Shown here: positions 18,328 through 27,875 of the stretch, one piece after another | Layout of the letters: every line of letters begins with the position of its first letter | How positions within the stretch are numbered: the stretch's first letter is position 1 | NCBI RefSeq assembly: GCF_000518805.1 | Contig: NZ_JAEH01000024.1 | Span: forward strand, 1-64,000 | Length of the DNA: 64,000 nucleotides | Direction of reading: 5' to 3' | From: Shewanella waksmanii ATCC BAA-643 | GTDB taxonomy: Bacteria > Pseudomonadota > Gammaproteobacteria > Enterobacterales > Shewanellaceae | Translations under genes and position numbers: made by a program | The notes under the pieces: model-generated | The model's database searches: none | What the model saw: only the letters and a program-made list of their open reading frames with translations | Told to the model about the DNA's origin: nothing

Positions 18328-18855
18328 CTAGCGTTCGCTAAACGCATTTCCAAAATGCTCAACCCCTTCCCAATCAGTAAACTCATAGGTCCCGCTGGTG
18401 TCTGTGGGCCCTTTAGTGATCCACATAATTAATCGAATCATACTGCGATCAAATAAGCGATATTTAGGGTAATCAATCTTGCCAGCGAACACGGCTAATT
18501 GCTGCGGTTCCCACAGAGACAGTTGCAGGAACTTCTTCATATAAGGATTGGTTTCAGGCGTATTTTTTTCTGGTTTTCGAGCCACTACATTGACAGTGAA
18601 AAAACCATTTTTCTTGCTGTTTAATACCGCACGATGACGATTAACATACTGATATAACGCAGGGCGATGCTTACCATAACGAATACTCGCCCCAATCAAT
18701 ACTTTGTCATAATAAGACAAGTTGATGCTATGGGCATCGTCTAGGGCGACGACAGTGACTTTGTCACCCTTAGCCGTACAAATGGCTTGAAGACGGTCAC
18801 AAATCACCTTAGTTTGCCCATCAACACTAGAGTATATAATTAACGTATTGCTCAT
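18328..18855 (-). CDS. hemG: Menaquinone-dependent protoporphyrinogen IX dehydrogenase
   Basis: HemG carries out the last oxidation before ferrochelatase, protoporphyrinogen IX to protoporphyrin IX, coupled to membrane quinones. The 175 residues (from ATG 18855) show the FMN loop IIYSSVDGQTKVICDRL, GASIRYGKHRPALYQYV, FFTVNVVARKPEK, and the long-chain loop region YRLFDRSMIRLIMWITKGPTD that marks HemG among flavodoxins. The start codon overlaps the trkH stop (TGATG), with GGAAG upstream, so it is translationally coupled to trkH as in the Escherichia coli trkH-hemG unit. An in-frame start four codons earlier is less likely. Confidence 0.93.
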   Translation of the reverse strand: MSNTLIIYSSVDGQTKVICDRLQAICTAKGDKVTVVALDDAHSINLSYYDKVLIGASIRYGKHRPALYQYVNRHRAVLNSKKNGFFTVNVVARKPEKNTPETNPYMKKFLQLSLWEPQQLAVFAGKIDYPKYRLFDRSMIRLIMWITKGPTDTSGTYEFTDWEGVEHFGNAFSER

Positions 18856-20312
18856 CAATTCTTCCAAAAAGTTGGCGTAAATAGCACCAGAAGCGTAAAG
18901 ACTTCAAGGCGGCCAAAAATCATCGCGACAACTAACACCCACTTGGCGCCATCGCCAATACTTGCGTAGTTACTCGCCACTTCTCCCAATCCGGGGCCCA
19001 AGTTATTCAAGCAAGCCGCAGTCGCACTAAAAGCGGTAATATTGTCTAATCCCATTGCCATTAAAATCAGCATGCAAATCACAAACACTAACGCATAAGC
19101 AGAAAAGAAGCCCCAAACCGCATCAATCACACGATCAGGCAAAGCTTTACCACCAATACGGATGGAGAACATACCCCGCGGATGCACTAAGCGTTTTAAC
19201 TCACGAGAGCCCTGCAACAGCAGCAAGATCATTCGCATCACTTTAATGCCGCCAGCCGTTGAACCACCGCAACCACCAATAAAGCTAGAAAAGATCAATA
19301 GCATAGGTAAAAACAGAGGCCACATATGGAAGCTTTCGGTACCAAAGCCTGCGGTTGTTGAAATAGAGACGGCTTGAAACAGGGCAAAATCTAGGGTTTC
19401 TTCAGGGCTGTCGTATATCCCTGAGTGGTACAGCGTGATAAAACAGATGGCGGTTAAAATTAACTGAATTGCGATTAACACTTTAAACTCAGCATCCCTA
19501 AAATAGACTTTTAGGTTAAGTCCACGTCGTGTAAATGCCGCGAAGTGTAAGCTAAAGTTAAGCGCCGCAATCAACAAAAATACCACACACACCATGTTGA
19601 TAGCTGTGCTATCAAAGTAGCCCATACTGGCATCATGGGTTGAAAAGCCGCCAATAGCGATAGTAGAAAAAGAGTGACAAATGGCGTCAAACACATCCAT
19701 ACCCGCCACCCAATAAGCAAACGCGCAAGCGACAGTTAACGCAAAATAGATATACCACAGCGCTTTGGCTGTTTCCGCTATTCGGGGGGTCATCTTACTG
19801 TCTTTTACCGGCCCAGGCATTTCTGCTCGATATAACTGCATCCCCCCAATACCTAAAACAGGCAATATCGCCACCGCTAATACAATGATTCCCATACCAC
19901 CAAGCCACTGCAATAGATGACGATAGAATAAAATGGCTTTCGGCAGCGTATCGAGACCGACTAATACGGTAGCCCCTGTGGTTGTTAGCGCAGAAAAAGA
20001 CTCAAAAAAGCTGTCGGTGAAACTAAGATTTGGCTGACTGGAGAAAATAAACGGCACCGCACCAATAGAGCCCAGTACGCACCAAAACAACACCACTAAC
20101 AAGAAGCCCTCTCTGGTACGTAAGTCTTCTTTAGAGTGACGGTTGGGGTACCACAGCATGAAGCCAAGTAGCAGGCTCAAGAAAAAGGCTTGGATAAATG
20201 CCGTGCCACCGCCATCTTTATAGATCACCGCCACTAACGCAGAGGGAAGCAGCGAGATAGAAAACAAGCCCATCAGTAGACCGGTTATTCTTATTATCGT
20301 TCTATATTGCAT
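18855..20312 (-). CDS. trkH: TrkH-type potassium transporter subunit (copy 2)
   Basis: This 485-residue membrane protein belongs to the same K+ transporter family as the gene at 13.9 kb. Its four P-loops read TTTGATVL, AIGGFSTHD, STTAGFGTES and NNLGPGLGEV, and GGCGGSTAGGIKVMR precedes the last unit. Its place in pepQ-yigZ-trkH-hemG is the Escherichia coli order, so this is probably the orthologue of the enteric trkH. The other copy is linked to trkA. Either may use the single TrkA encoded here. Confidence 0.94.
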   Translation of the reverse strand: MQYRTIIRITGLLMGLFSISLLPSALVAVIYKDGGGTAFIQAFFLSLLLGFMLWYPNRHSKEDLRTREGFLLVVLFWCVLGSIGAVPFIFSSQPNLSFTDSFFESFSALTTTGATVLVGLDTLPKAILFYRHLLQWLGGMGIIVLAVAILPVLGIGGMQLYRAEMPGPVKDSKMTPRIAETAKALWYIYFALTVACAFAYWVAGMDVFDAICHSFSTIAIGGFSTHDASMGYFDSTAINMVCVVFLLIAALNFSLHFAAFTRRGLNLKVYFRDAEFKVLIAIQLILTAICFITLYHSGIYDSPEETLDFALFQAVSISTTAGFGTESFHMWPLFLPMLLIFSSFIGGCGGSTAGGIKVMRMILLLLQGSRELKRLVHPRGMFSIRIGGKALPDRVIDAVWGFFSAYALVFVICMLILMAMGLDNITAFSATAACLNNLGPGLGEVASNYASIGDGAKWVLVVAMIFGRLEVFTLLVLFTPTFWKN

Positions 20313-20503
20313 TAGGGCTTATTCTACTCATCCATTTAAGCAAAGGTGTGCAGGCCAGCATCTACTGGCGGCATTTGCGGCTATTTTCGCACAAATCATT
20401 GGGTCAGCACAGCGATTAGTCATGCCAAACCAACCCGATAACAGGAGCGCAGCTTAATTCGTTGTAGCAATTAAATATATTAGCGGCTGCGGCACATAAT
20501 TCA

Positions 20504-21115
20504 TTAGTCCAAACGTAGCTGTAACTGCCCCTGACTAATCGTGGCCAAATCTGCATTGAGTTCAGTTAAACTTGCTTTAGGTATGGCAATAATTAATGTG
20601 ACTTGATCGGCAAAGACTCTGTCTTCGATTAACGCATTAGCCTTACTAACAAAATGCTCTATATCTTTAAGCTGTGCATAATCACACGCTAAGCTAACAC
20701 GATAACGTATCTGCTTTAAGCTAGTCGGTAACAGCTTAACTGCTTGCTTGATACCAGAGCTATACGCCCGAACCAAGCCACCCACGCCTAACTTAGTGCC
20801 GCCAAAATAACGGATAACAACCGCGCCAATCTCACCGATATTCGCTCCCTGTAGTGATGCCAACATTGGCCGGCCGGCACTGCCCGCAGGTTCACCATCA
20901 TCACTGGAGCCAATCGCGACCTGATTGTCGGGGGCAGCACTGACAAACGCATAACAATAGTGATTAGCCCCAGGATACTCAACCTTAAGGTTAGTAAGTA
21001 CACACTTAAACACCTCTTCACTATCACAATGAAACAGTACCGTGATAAACCTGCTATGTTTAATCTCCTCTTCAAACGTATAGGTTTGTGCCGGGATTAA
21101 ATAACTTTCGCTCAA
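20504..21115 (-). CDS. yigZ: IMPACT/YigZ family protein
   Basis: The 203-residue protein has an N-terminal UPF0029/IMPACT domain, with SRFITVLFHCDS, the conserved GANHYCYAFV strand, SSDDGEPAGSAGRPML and VVIRYFGGTKLGVGGLVRAYS. A C-terminal ferredoxin-like DUF1949 domain covers about residues 135-203. The biochemical role is unsettled; eukaryotic IMPACT regulates Gcn2. It lies 43 bases after pepQ on the same strand. Confidence 0.95.
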   Translation of the reverse strand: MSESYLIPAQTYTFEEEIKHSRFITVLFHCDSEEVFKCVLTNLKVEYPGANHYCYAFVSAAPDNQVAIGSSDDGEPAGSAGRPMLASLQGANIGEIGAVVIRYFGGTKLGVGGLVRAYSSGIKQAVKLLPTSLKQIRYRVSLACDYAQLKDIEHFVSKANALIEDRVFADQVTLIIAIPKASLTELNADLATISQGQLQLRLD

Positions 21116-21158
21116 TTGACGACCCTTTTATTGTGAGTGAACAACGATGCCAAGCCAG

Positions 21159-22481
21159 CTAATCATTCAAGCCTAAGTCTCGGGTCATGTTTTCTACGCG
21201 ATCATTATGCACGATAACGTTATCTTCAATACGAATGCCGCCGAATGGGCGCAATTGCTCAACCGTATTCCACTGTACCATTTGGCTACGTTTGTCAGCT
21301 TTAAGCGGCGCCAGCAATGAATCAATAATGTATAAGCCTGGCTCAATGGTGAGCACTTGGTTTACATCTAACGTGCGAGTACAACGTAAAAATGGGTGCG
21401 CTTGTGGCGGAGCGATATGGGTACCGCGCTCGTCATGTAAAAACCCACCCATATCATGCACCTGCAGACCCAACATATGCCCTAAACCATGGGGGAAAAA
21501 TGCCGCCGTTACGCCAGATTCAATTAAATCCGCAACCTCTCCATTAGCCAAGTTAAAATCAATCAGGATTTGCGCTAGCTTTTGATGGGTAGCGACATGC
21601 AGATCAACATATTTGACCCCAGGGCGCATCATATCGATAATTTGACGCTGCAGCACATCAACGGCTGTAATTAGCTCGCCAAATAGATTCTTTTCAAACG
21701 CGTAAGTGCGAGTAATGTCAGCCGCATAACCAGAGAAGCTTGCACCGGCATCAATTAAGAAAGAGTGACGCTCTGCCGGCGCATGATGTTCAAGTGCTGT
21801 GTAATGCAATATCGCCGCGTTTTCATTTAATGCCACAATATTGCCATAGGGCATCTGGTTTTCACCTTGATCGGTTGCCGCTAAATAGCTTTGCTGAATT
21901 TCAAACTCACTTGCTCCGCCATAAAACGCACTTTTTGCGGCTAAGTGCCCTTTTACCGTGATGTGGTTGGCCTGACGCAGACACACAAGTTCATAGTCGG
22001 TTTTTGTGGCACGGTGATAGTGCAAGTAGCTAATCACAGCTTCAGGGTTGCGAGCCGTAAACCCTAGCACTTCGGCCACATCAATATGTTCACCAATATA
22101 GGCCCATTGGCCAACTTGGTTGGGTAATAGCTCAGCCACTTTGTCGGCTTTAGTGAGTAACTTGATATCTAATTCTTGAGTCCAAAACGCAGTAGGTACA
22201 TCGGCAACTTTGTGCCAAAAATCTTCAGGGCGATAAAAAATTAACTGTGGTTTGTCTTTACCGTTAACCAACAACCAGCAATGGGGGTTATCAACCACAG
22301 GCAGCCAAGCTTTAAAATGCGGGTTAACCTTAAAGGGATAGTCCATGTCATCGAGAAATTGGCGGTGTGGCTGCCCTGAGTGAATAACCAGTCCAGCAAG
22401 ATTCTCTCGAGCACAAATTTCAGCAACACGACGATTGAGCTCGGTGATATGTGCCGGATACAGTGCGGCTAATTTTTCCAT
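21159..22481 (-). CDS. pepQ: Xaa-Pro dipeptidase (prolidase)
   Basis: PepQ splits dipeptides with C-terminal proline, using two Mn2+ ions. The 440 residues have a creatinase-like N-terminal domain and a pita-bread catalytic domain (about 165-435). Metal ligands appear in order in [46 protein letters not shown] and [11 protein letters not shown]. Length equals that of the Escherichia coli and Alteromonas enzymes. It is divergent from fadB, the classic pepQ/fadBA arrangement. Confidence 0.97.
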   Translation of the reverse strand: MEKLAALYPAHITELNRRVAEICARENLAGLVIHSGQPHRQFLDDMDYPFKVNPHFKAWLPVVDNPHCWLLVNGKDKPQLIFYRPEDFWHKVADVPTAFWTQELDIKLLTKADKVAELLPNQVGQWAYIGEHIDVAEVLGFTARNPEAVISYLHYHRATKTDYELVCLRQANHITVKGHLAAKSAFYGGASEFEIQQSYLAATDQGENQMPYGNIVALNENAAILHYTALEHHAPAERHSFLIDAGASFSGYAADITRTYAFEKNLFGELITAVDVLQRQIIDMMRPGVKYVDLHVATHQKLAQILIDFNLANGEVADLIESGVTAAFFPHGLGHMLGLQVHDMGGFLHDERGTHIAPPQAHPFLRCTRTLDVNQVLTIEPGLYIIDSLLAPLKADKRSQMVQWNTVEQLRPFGGIRIEDNVIVHNDRVENMTRDLGLND

Positions 22482-22600
22482 GGCTAGTTCCCTTTTGTAT
22501 TTTTAGGACATTTGCACCAATTGTTTGCTGTCATATCGGTGCATGACTCTGTTTGCTAAAGTCTATCATAAAGGCGAATTTATCGGCTAACTGAAGAAAA

Positions 22601-22616
22601 TTAAACAACCGTTTAA
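22601..22616. promoter_or_regulatory. Candidate PsrA-type operator upstream of fadBA
   Basis: TTAAAC-AACC-GTTTAA is a perfect 6-bp inverted repeat with an AAAC-N4-GTTT core. This agrees with the known PsrA pattern (G/C)AAAC-N2-4-GTTT(G/C) apart from the outer base. PsrA is a TetR-type regulator that represses fatty-acid degradation genes in several gammaproteobacteria. It lies in the pepQ-fadB gap, 133 bases before the fadB start. Confidence 0.5.
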
Positions 22617-22748
22617 ATTGGGTGTTGAAATTTTTTCAAATACAACGCACACTGTCTGGCAACTGGTCAAATGATGGCCTGCTGTGAGAAAGCCTTACCC
22701 TCGAATAATGATAAGTTGACTGGGTATCACGCAAAAAGGAAGCAAGCA

Positions 22749-24902
22749 ATGATCTACCAAAGCCCTACGATTCAAGTTGAGATGCTTGAAAATAATATAG
22801 CCAAATTATGTTTTAATTCGCCAGGCTCGGTGAACAAGTTTGATAAAGAGACACTGGATTCCCTCAACGCTGCACTCGATAGCATTATGCAGCAACAAGC
22901 AGATATCAATGCTGTCTTGGTCACTTCTGCAAAAGACACCTTTATTGTAGGCGCTGACATTACCGAATTCTTAGGTCTATTTGCTCAACCAGAATCTGTG
23001 TTACATGAGTGGATTGTGCAAGCCAACGACGTATTCAATAAGCTTGAAGATCTGCCCTTCCCAACTATCTCAGCGGTGAAAGGTTTTGCACTTGGTGGCG
23101 GCTGCGAAGCAATTTTAGCAACCGACTTCCGTATCGCTGACAGCAGTGCCCGTATTGGCCTCCCAGAAACTAAATTGGGCCTTATTCCAGGCTTTGGTGG
23201 CACAGTAAGACTACCTCGGGTAATTGGCGCTGATAATGCACTAGAGTGGATTACATCAGGTAAAGAGCAACGTCCAGACAAAGCCCTACAAGTCGGCGCC
23301 ATTGATGCAGTTGTTGAAGCTGACGTACTTGAACAAGCTGCGATTCAAATGCTCAAAGATGCCCTATCTGGTGACTTAGATTGGCAAGCTCGCCGCGCTC
23401 AAAAGCAAGCGCCGCTAACACTGCCTAAGTTGGAAGCCATGATGTCATTTGCCACCGCCAAAGGCATGGTATTCAAAGTGGCTGGTAAACATTACCCAGC
23501 GCCTATGGCTGCGGTTGACGTGATTGAAAATGCATCACAAGGTGACCGAAGTGCAGCACTAGCAGTTGAACATCAAGCCTTTATTAAACTAGCTAAAACA
23601 GAGGTCGCACAGGCATTAATTGGTATTTTCCTTAATGACCAATTGGTTAAAGGCAAAGCTAAGAAAGCAAGTAAACAAGCGCAAGCAGTTAACAGTGCGG
23701 CAGTGCTTGGTGCAGGTATTATGGGTGGTGGCATTGCATATCAAAGTGCCAGTAAAGGCACACCGATTGTCATGAAAGACATTGCTCAGCCAGCATTGGA
23801 TCTTGGTTTAGGTGAAGCATCGAAGCTACTTGCGGCGCAGATTAAACGCGGCCGCTCTACCCCAGCCAAAATGGCGAAGGTGCTAAATAACATAACCGCG
23901 ACTCTGGATTACAGCGCAGTTAAGCAAGCCGATGTGGTGGTTGAAGCGGTTGTTGAACATCCAAAAGTTAAGGCAACGGTATTGGCAGAGGTTGAACAGC
24001 ATGTGAGTGACGATGCCATTATTACCTCTAACACATCTACCATCTCAATCAACTTGCTGGCTAAAAGCCTGAAAAAGCCTGAACGTTTCTGTGGTATGCA
24101 CTTCTTTAATCCTGTGCACAAAATGCCGCTAGTTGAAGTTATTCGTGGTGAAAACAGCAGTGAAGAAACCATCGCTTCAGTCGTCGCTTATGCAAGTAAG
24201 ATGGGCAAAACCCCTATCGTAGTGAATGATTGCCCAGGCTTCTTCGTCAACCGTGTTTTGTTCCCTTACTTTGCGGGCTTCAGCGGCCTACTTGCCGATG
24301 GTGCTGATTTCAAAGCCATTGATAAAGTGATGGAAAAGCAGTTTGGCTGGCCAATGGGGCCTGCTTATCTGTTAGATGTTGTAGGCCTAGATACAGGTCA
24401 TCATGCGCAAGCGGTAATGGCCGAAGGCTTCCCAGACCGTATGGGTAAAACCGGTAAAGACGCTATTGATGTGATGTTTGAAGCTGAACGCTTTGGCCAG
24501 AAAAATGACAAAGGTTTTTACCAATACTCAATCGACCGTCGCGGCAAGCCAAAGAAAGACCTTGACCCAGTCGCATACGAGTTATTAGGTAATGCCTTTG
24601 GTGAGTTAAAAGAGTTTAGTAGCGACGAGATTATTGCCCGCACTATGATACCGATGGTTATTGAAACCGTACGTTGTCTAGAAGAAGGTATTATCGCTTC
24701 GCCGGCTGAGGCTGATATGGGGCTGGTTTACGGCTTAGGTTTCCCACCATTTAGAGGCGGCGTATTCCGTTATATTGACACCATGGGCGTGGCCAACTTT
24801 GTTGCTCTAGCTGACCAATACGCACATTTAGGTGGCTTATATCAAGTTACTGATAATATGCGTGAACTTGCTAAAAACAACGGTAGCTACTACCCAGCCT
24901 AA
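22749..24902 (+). CDS. fadB: Fatty acid oxidation complex alpha subunit FadB
   Basis: FadB carries enoyl-CoA hydratase, delta3-cis-delta2-trans isomerase and 3-hydroxyacyl-CoA dehydrogenase activities of aerobic beta-oxidation. The 717 residues have a crotonase domain (about 1-190; [47 protein letters not shown]) and a dehydrogenase Rossmann motif ([17 protein letters not shown], about residue 320). The catalytic segment is [17 protein letters not shown]. Two C-terminal HCDH domains follow. The ATG at 22749, with AGGAAG upstream, gives the family N terminus. It forms an operon with fadA 21 bases downstream. Confidence 0.98.
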   Translation: MIYQSPTIQVEMLENNIAKLCFNSPGSVNKFDKETLDSLNAALDSIMQQQADINAVLVTSAKDTFIVGADITEFLGLFAQPESVLHEWIVQANDVFNKLEDLPFPTISAVKGFALGGGCEAILATDFRIADSSARIGLPETKLGLIPGFGGTVRLPRVIGADNALEWITSGKEQRPDKALQVGAIDAVVEADVLEQAAIQMLKDALSGDLDWQARRAQKQAPLTLPKLEAMMSFATAKGMVFKVAGKHYPAPMAAVDVIENASQGDRSAALAVEHQAFIKLAKTEVAQALIGIFLNDQLVKGKAKKASKQAQAVNSAAVLGAGIMGGGIAYQSASKGTPIVMKDIAQPALDLGLGEASKLLAAQIKRGRSTPAKMAKVLNNITATLDYSAVKQADVVVEAVVEHPKVKATVLAEVEQHVSDDAIITSNTSTISINLLAKSLKKPERFCGMHFFNPVHKMPLVEVIRGENSSEETIASVVAYASKMGKTPIVVNDCPGFFVNRVLFPYFAGFSGLLADGADFKAIDKVMEKQFGWPMGPAYLLDVVGLDTGHHAQAVMAEGFPDRMGKTGKDAIDVMFEAERFGQKNDKGFYQYSIDRRGKPKKDLDPVAYELLGNAFGELKEFSSDEIIARTMIPMVIETVRCLEEGIIASPAEADMGLVYGLGFPPFRGGVFRYIDTMGVANFVALADQYAHLGGLYQVTDNMRELAKNNGSYYPA

Positions 24903-26087
<1,185 letters not shown>

Positions 26088-26105
26088 AGACTCATAAATT
26101 TTGCA

Positions 26106-26135
26106 AAAGGGTGCCTTAGCGGCACCCTTTTTTAT
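26106..26135 (+). terminator. Rho-independent terminator of fadBA
   Basis: AAAGGGTGCC, a 5-base loop, and GGCACCCTTT followed by more T residues make a strong GC stem with a T-run 19 bases after the fadA stop. Confidence 0.9.
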
Positions 26136-26148
26136 TGCCTTAAGTTAA

Positions 26149-26164
26149 TGTTTCACGTGAAACA
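26149..26164. other. parS centromere site 1
   Basis: TGTTTCACGTGAAACA is a perfect 16-bp palindrome identical to the bacterial parS consensus bound by ParB. It lies between fadA and ybaK, about 38 kb from oriC. Confidence 0.9.
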
Positions 26165-26214
26165 TCGGCAGTGATATGATCAGCCTACACCTGCTTTCAC
26201 TAAGGTTTCAACCA

Positions 26215-26682
26215 ATGACACCAGCGATAAACTGCCTAACACGAGCCAAAATAAAGTTCGACATTCATACTAATCAGCATGATGAAGCGGTTAAATCCTA
26301 CGGACTGGAAGCCGCGGAGAAGCTTAATCTTGATGTAAACAGTGTTTTTAAAACCTTAGTTGTGCAAGTAGATAACCAAGGTTTGGCGGTAGCAATTATT
26401 CCTGTTCACCTTAAGCTAAACCTAAAAGCGTTGGCAAAAGTTTTTGCAGCCAAAAAAGTTGCTATGGCACAGGCGCAGGATGTATTACGTTCTACAGGTT
26501 ATGTGCTTGGTGGGGTTAGTCCGTTAGGACAGAAAAAGAAACCCCCTACTGTGTTAGATACCCGTGCAGTTAATCAACCTGAGATTTATGTTAGTGGCGG
26601 CAAGCGTGGCTTAGACATTAGCTTGTCTGTTAAGGACTTGATCGAGTTAACTAGGGCAAAAACGGCTGACATAGCGAACTAG
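26215..26682 (+). CDS. ybaK: Cys-tRNA(Pro)/Cys-tRNA(Cys) deacylase YbaK
   Basis: YbaK hydrolyses Cys mischarged on tRNA-Pro. The 155 residues (from ATG 26215) carry the YbaK/ProX fold: MTPAINCLTRAKIKFDIHTN, NSVFKTLVVQVD with the catalytic lysine, VLGGVSPLGQKKKPPTVLD and YVSGGKRGLDISLSVKDLIEL. AAGG lies about 10 bases before this ATG. An in-frame ATG at 26176 adds 13 residues not seen in the family. Perfect parS sites flank the gene on both sides. Confidence 0.95.
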   Translation: MTPAINCLTRAKIKFDIHTNQHDEAVKSYGLEAAEKLNLDVNSVFKTLVVQVDNQGLAVAIIPVHLKLNLKALAKVFAAKKVAMAQAQDVLRSTGYVLGGVSPLGQKKKPPTVLDTRAVNQPEIYVSGGKRGLDISLSVKDLIELTRAKTADIAN

Positions 26683-26691
26683 ACACCCTAA

Positions 26692-26707
26692 TGTTTCACG
26701 TGAAACA
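26692..26707. other. parS centromere site 2
   Basis: This is a second perfect TGTTTCACGTGAAACA palindrome, 9 bases after the ybaK stop and 528 bp from site 1. Confidence 0.9.
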
Positions 26708-26808
26708 TGTTTATCGACTCATCTCACAAAAGTGATCGATAGGCTTGGATTAGCCCCTGCTCTCGCGTAATATTAGCCTCTTCTGTTACACCCATAAGGT
26801 TTGTAAGT

Positions 26809-27054
26809 ATGACCGATCAATTCTCTCAAGCTCAGCATCAACTTAACGCATTAGGACTTCGATGCCCTGAGCCCGTTATGATGGTCCGTAAATCTGTGAG
26901 AAAAATGGCTGATGGCGAAACTTTACTTATTGTTGCCGATGACCCAGCGACAACTCGCGATATTCCAAGCTTTTGTGAATTTATGGATCACACCCTTATC
27001 GCAAGCCAAACAGAATCAACACCCTACCAATACCTGATAAAGAAAGGTTTATAA
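26809..27054 (+). CDS. tusA: Sulfur carrier protein TusA
   Basis: TusA (SirA/YhhP) accepts persulfide sulfur from IscS and passes it to TusBCD for 2-thiouridine in tRNA, and to other sulfur users. The 81 residues show the [15 protein letters not shown] active-site motif with the persulfide cysteine, then [20 protein letters not shown] typical of the family. The gene stands alone, with a separate promoter likely in the 101 bases upstream. Confidence 0.95.
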   Translation: MTDQFSQAQHQLNALGLRCPEPVMMVRKSVRKMADGETLLIVADDPATTRDIPSFCEFMDHTLIASQTESTPYQYLIKKGL

Positions 27055-27206
27055 CCCAAGCGGTCCCCATCCTCGACCCAATTTTTCCTACCTAGGCCCG
27101 CCGTATACAGCAGCTCCGCTTCCTGACTTGTTATAGTCATGAAGACTATTGCCACCTTCAGTAGTGATGTTTACACTGATTGCATTCGGCAAAAGGGAGA
27201 ATCACC

Positions 27207-27644
27207 ATGGCAAGTCTGCTTGGCATTAGCTATAAGACCGTAAAAAAAGGCCCAATGATAGAAACTGGGAGTGCACTGGTCACCACAACATCTGGCGTAG
27301 CACAGGATGTGTTTGGTCGCCCAGGTAAGAGACAAGTTACCGTCATGTCAGCAGAGCAGTGGCGAGTTGCGTGCGACAGCATTAATGTTGACCTGCCGTG
27401 GACTACTCGCCGAGCTAATTTGCTCGTAGAAGGGCTTTGCTTTAGTCAGCAAGACTTAGGCAAGACCCTGGAAATTGGAGCACTCAAGCTGCTGATCACT
27501 GGCGAAACGGATCCCTGTAAGAAAATGGAGATAGCGCAACCAGGCCTTGAAAATGCCCTACTTCCAGACTGGCGCGGCGGCGTGACTTGTCGTGTAGTTA
27601 ATGATGCGACCATCGCCATTGGTGATACGGTTATCCTAAGTTAG
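27207..27644 (+). CDS. MOSC-domain protein
   Basis: The 145 residues (from ATG 27207, GGGAG 8 bases upstream) form a stand-alone MOSC domain. Its features are KRQVTVMSAEQW, TTRRANLLVEGL near the middle, the IGALKLLITGETDPCKKME segment carrying the likely catalytic cysteine, and a final GDTVIL strand. MOSC proteins bind molybdopterin or sulfur-bearing ligands, and small ones such as YiiM and YcbX reduce N-hydroxylated bases. A specific role cannot be assigned. It lies close to tusA, another sulfur-handling gene. Confidence 0.85.
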   Translation: MASLLGISYKTVKKGPMIETGSALVTTTSGVAQDVFGRPGKRQVTVMSAEQWRVACDSINVDLPWTTRRANLLVEGLCFSQQDLGKTLEIGALKLLITGETDPCKKMEIAQPGLENALLPDWRGGVTCRVVNDATIAIGDTVILS

Positions 27645-27678
27645 TCCAGAGAATATTCGCTCGAATACCCCACACACC

Positions 27679-27703
27679 AGCAGCCGTTAGGCTGCTTTTT
27701 TTT
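27679..27703 (+). terminator. Rho-independent terminator after the MOSC gene
   Basis: AGCAGCC, a short loop and GGCTGCT are followed by a run of eight T residues. Confidence 0.9.
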
Positions 27704-27875
27704 GCCATTAAAATTATGTCACAGAAAAGTTGTTTTACTGCTGCTAAATATGTGCGATAAATACCAGTCAGCCTCATCCCTAGATTGATGCTAACTGCAA
27801 CAAAGCGATACTAGGGAGCCTGCGTACCCGCTACTGGTACCTACACAACTATAAAAACAACTAGCAGGGAATAAC

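Noticed and set aside
22671-22748. Upstream ATG at 22671 as the fadB start
   Set aside because: It adds 26 residues absent from FadB proteins and lacks a good ribosome site, whereas 22749 has AGGAAG and the family N terminus.
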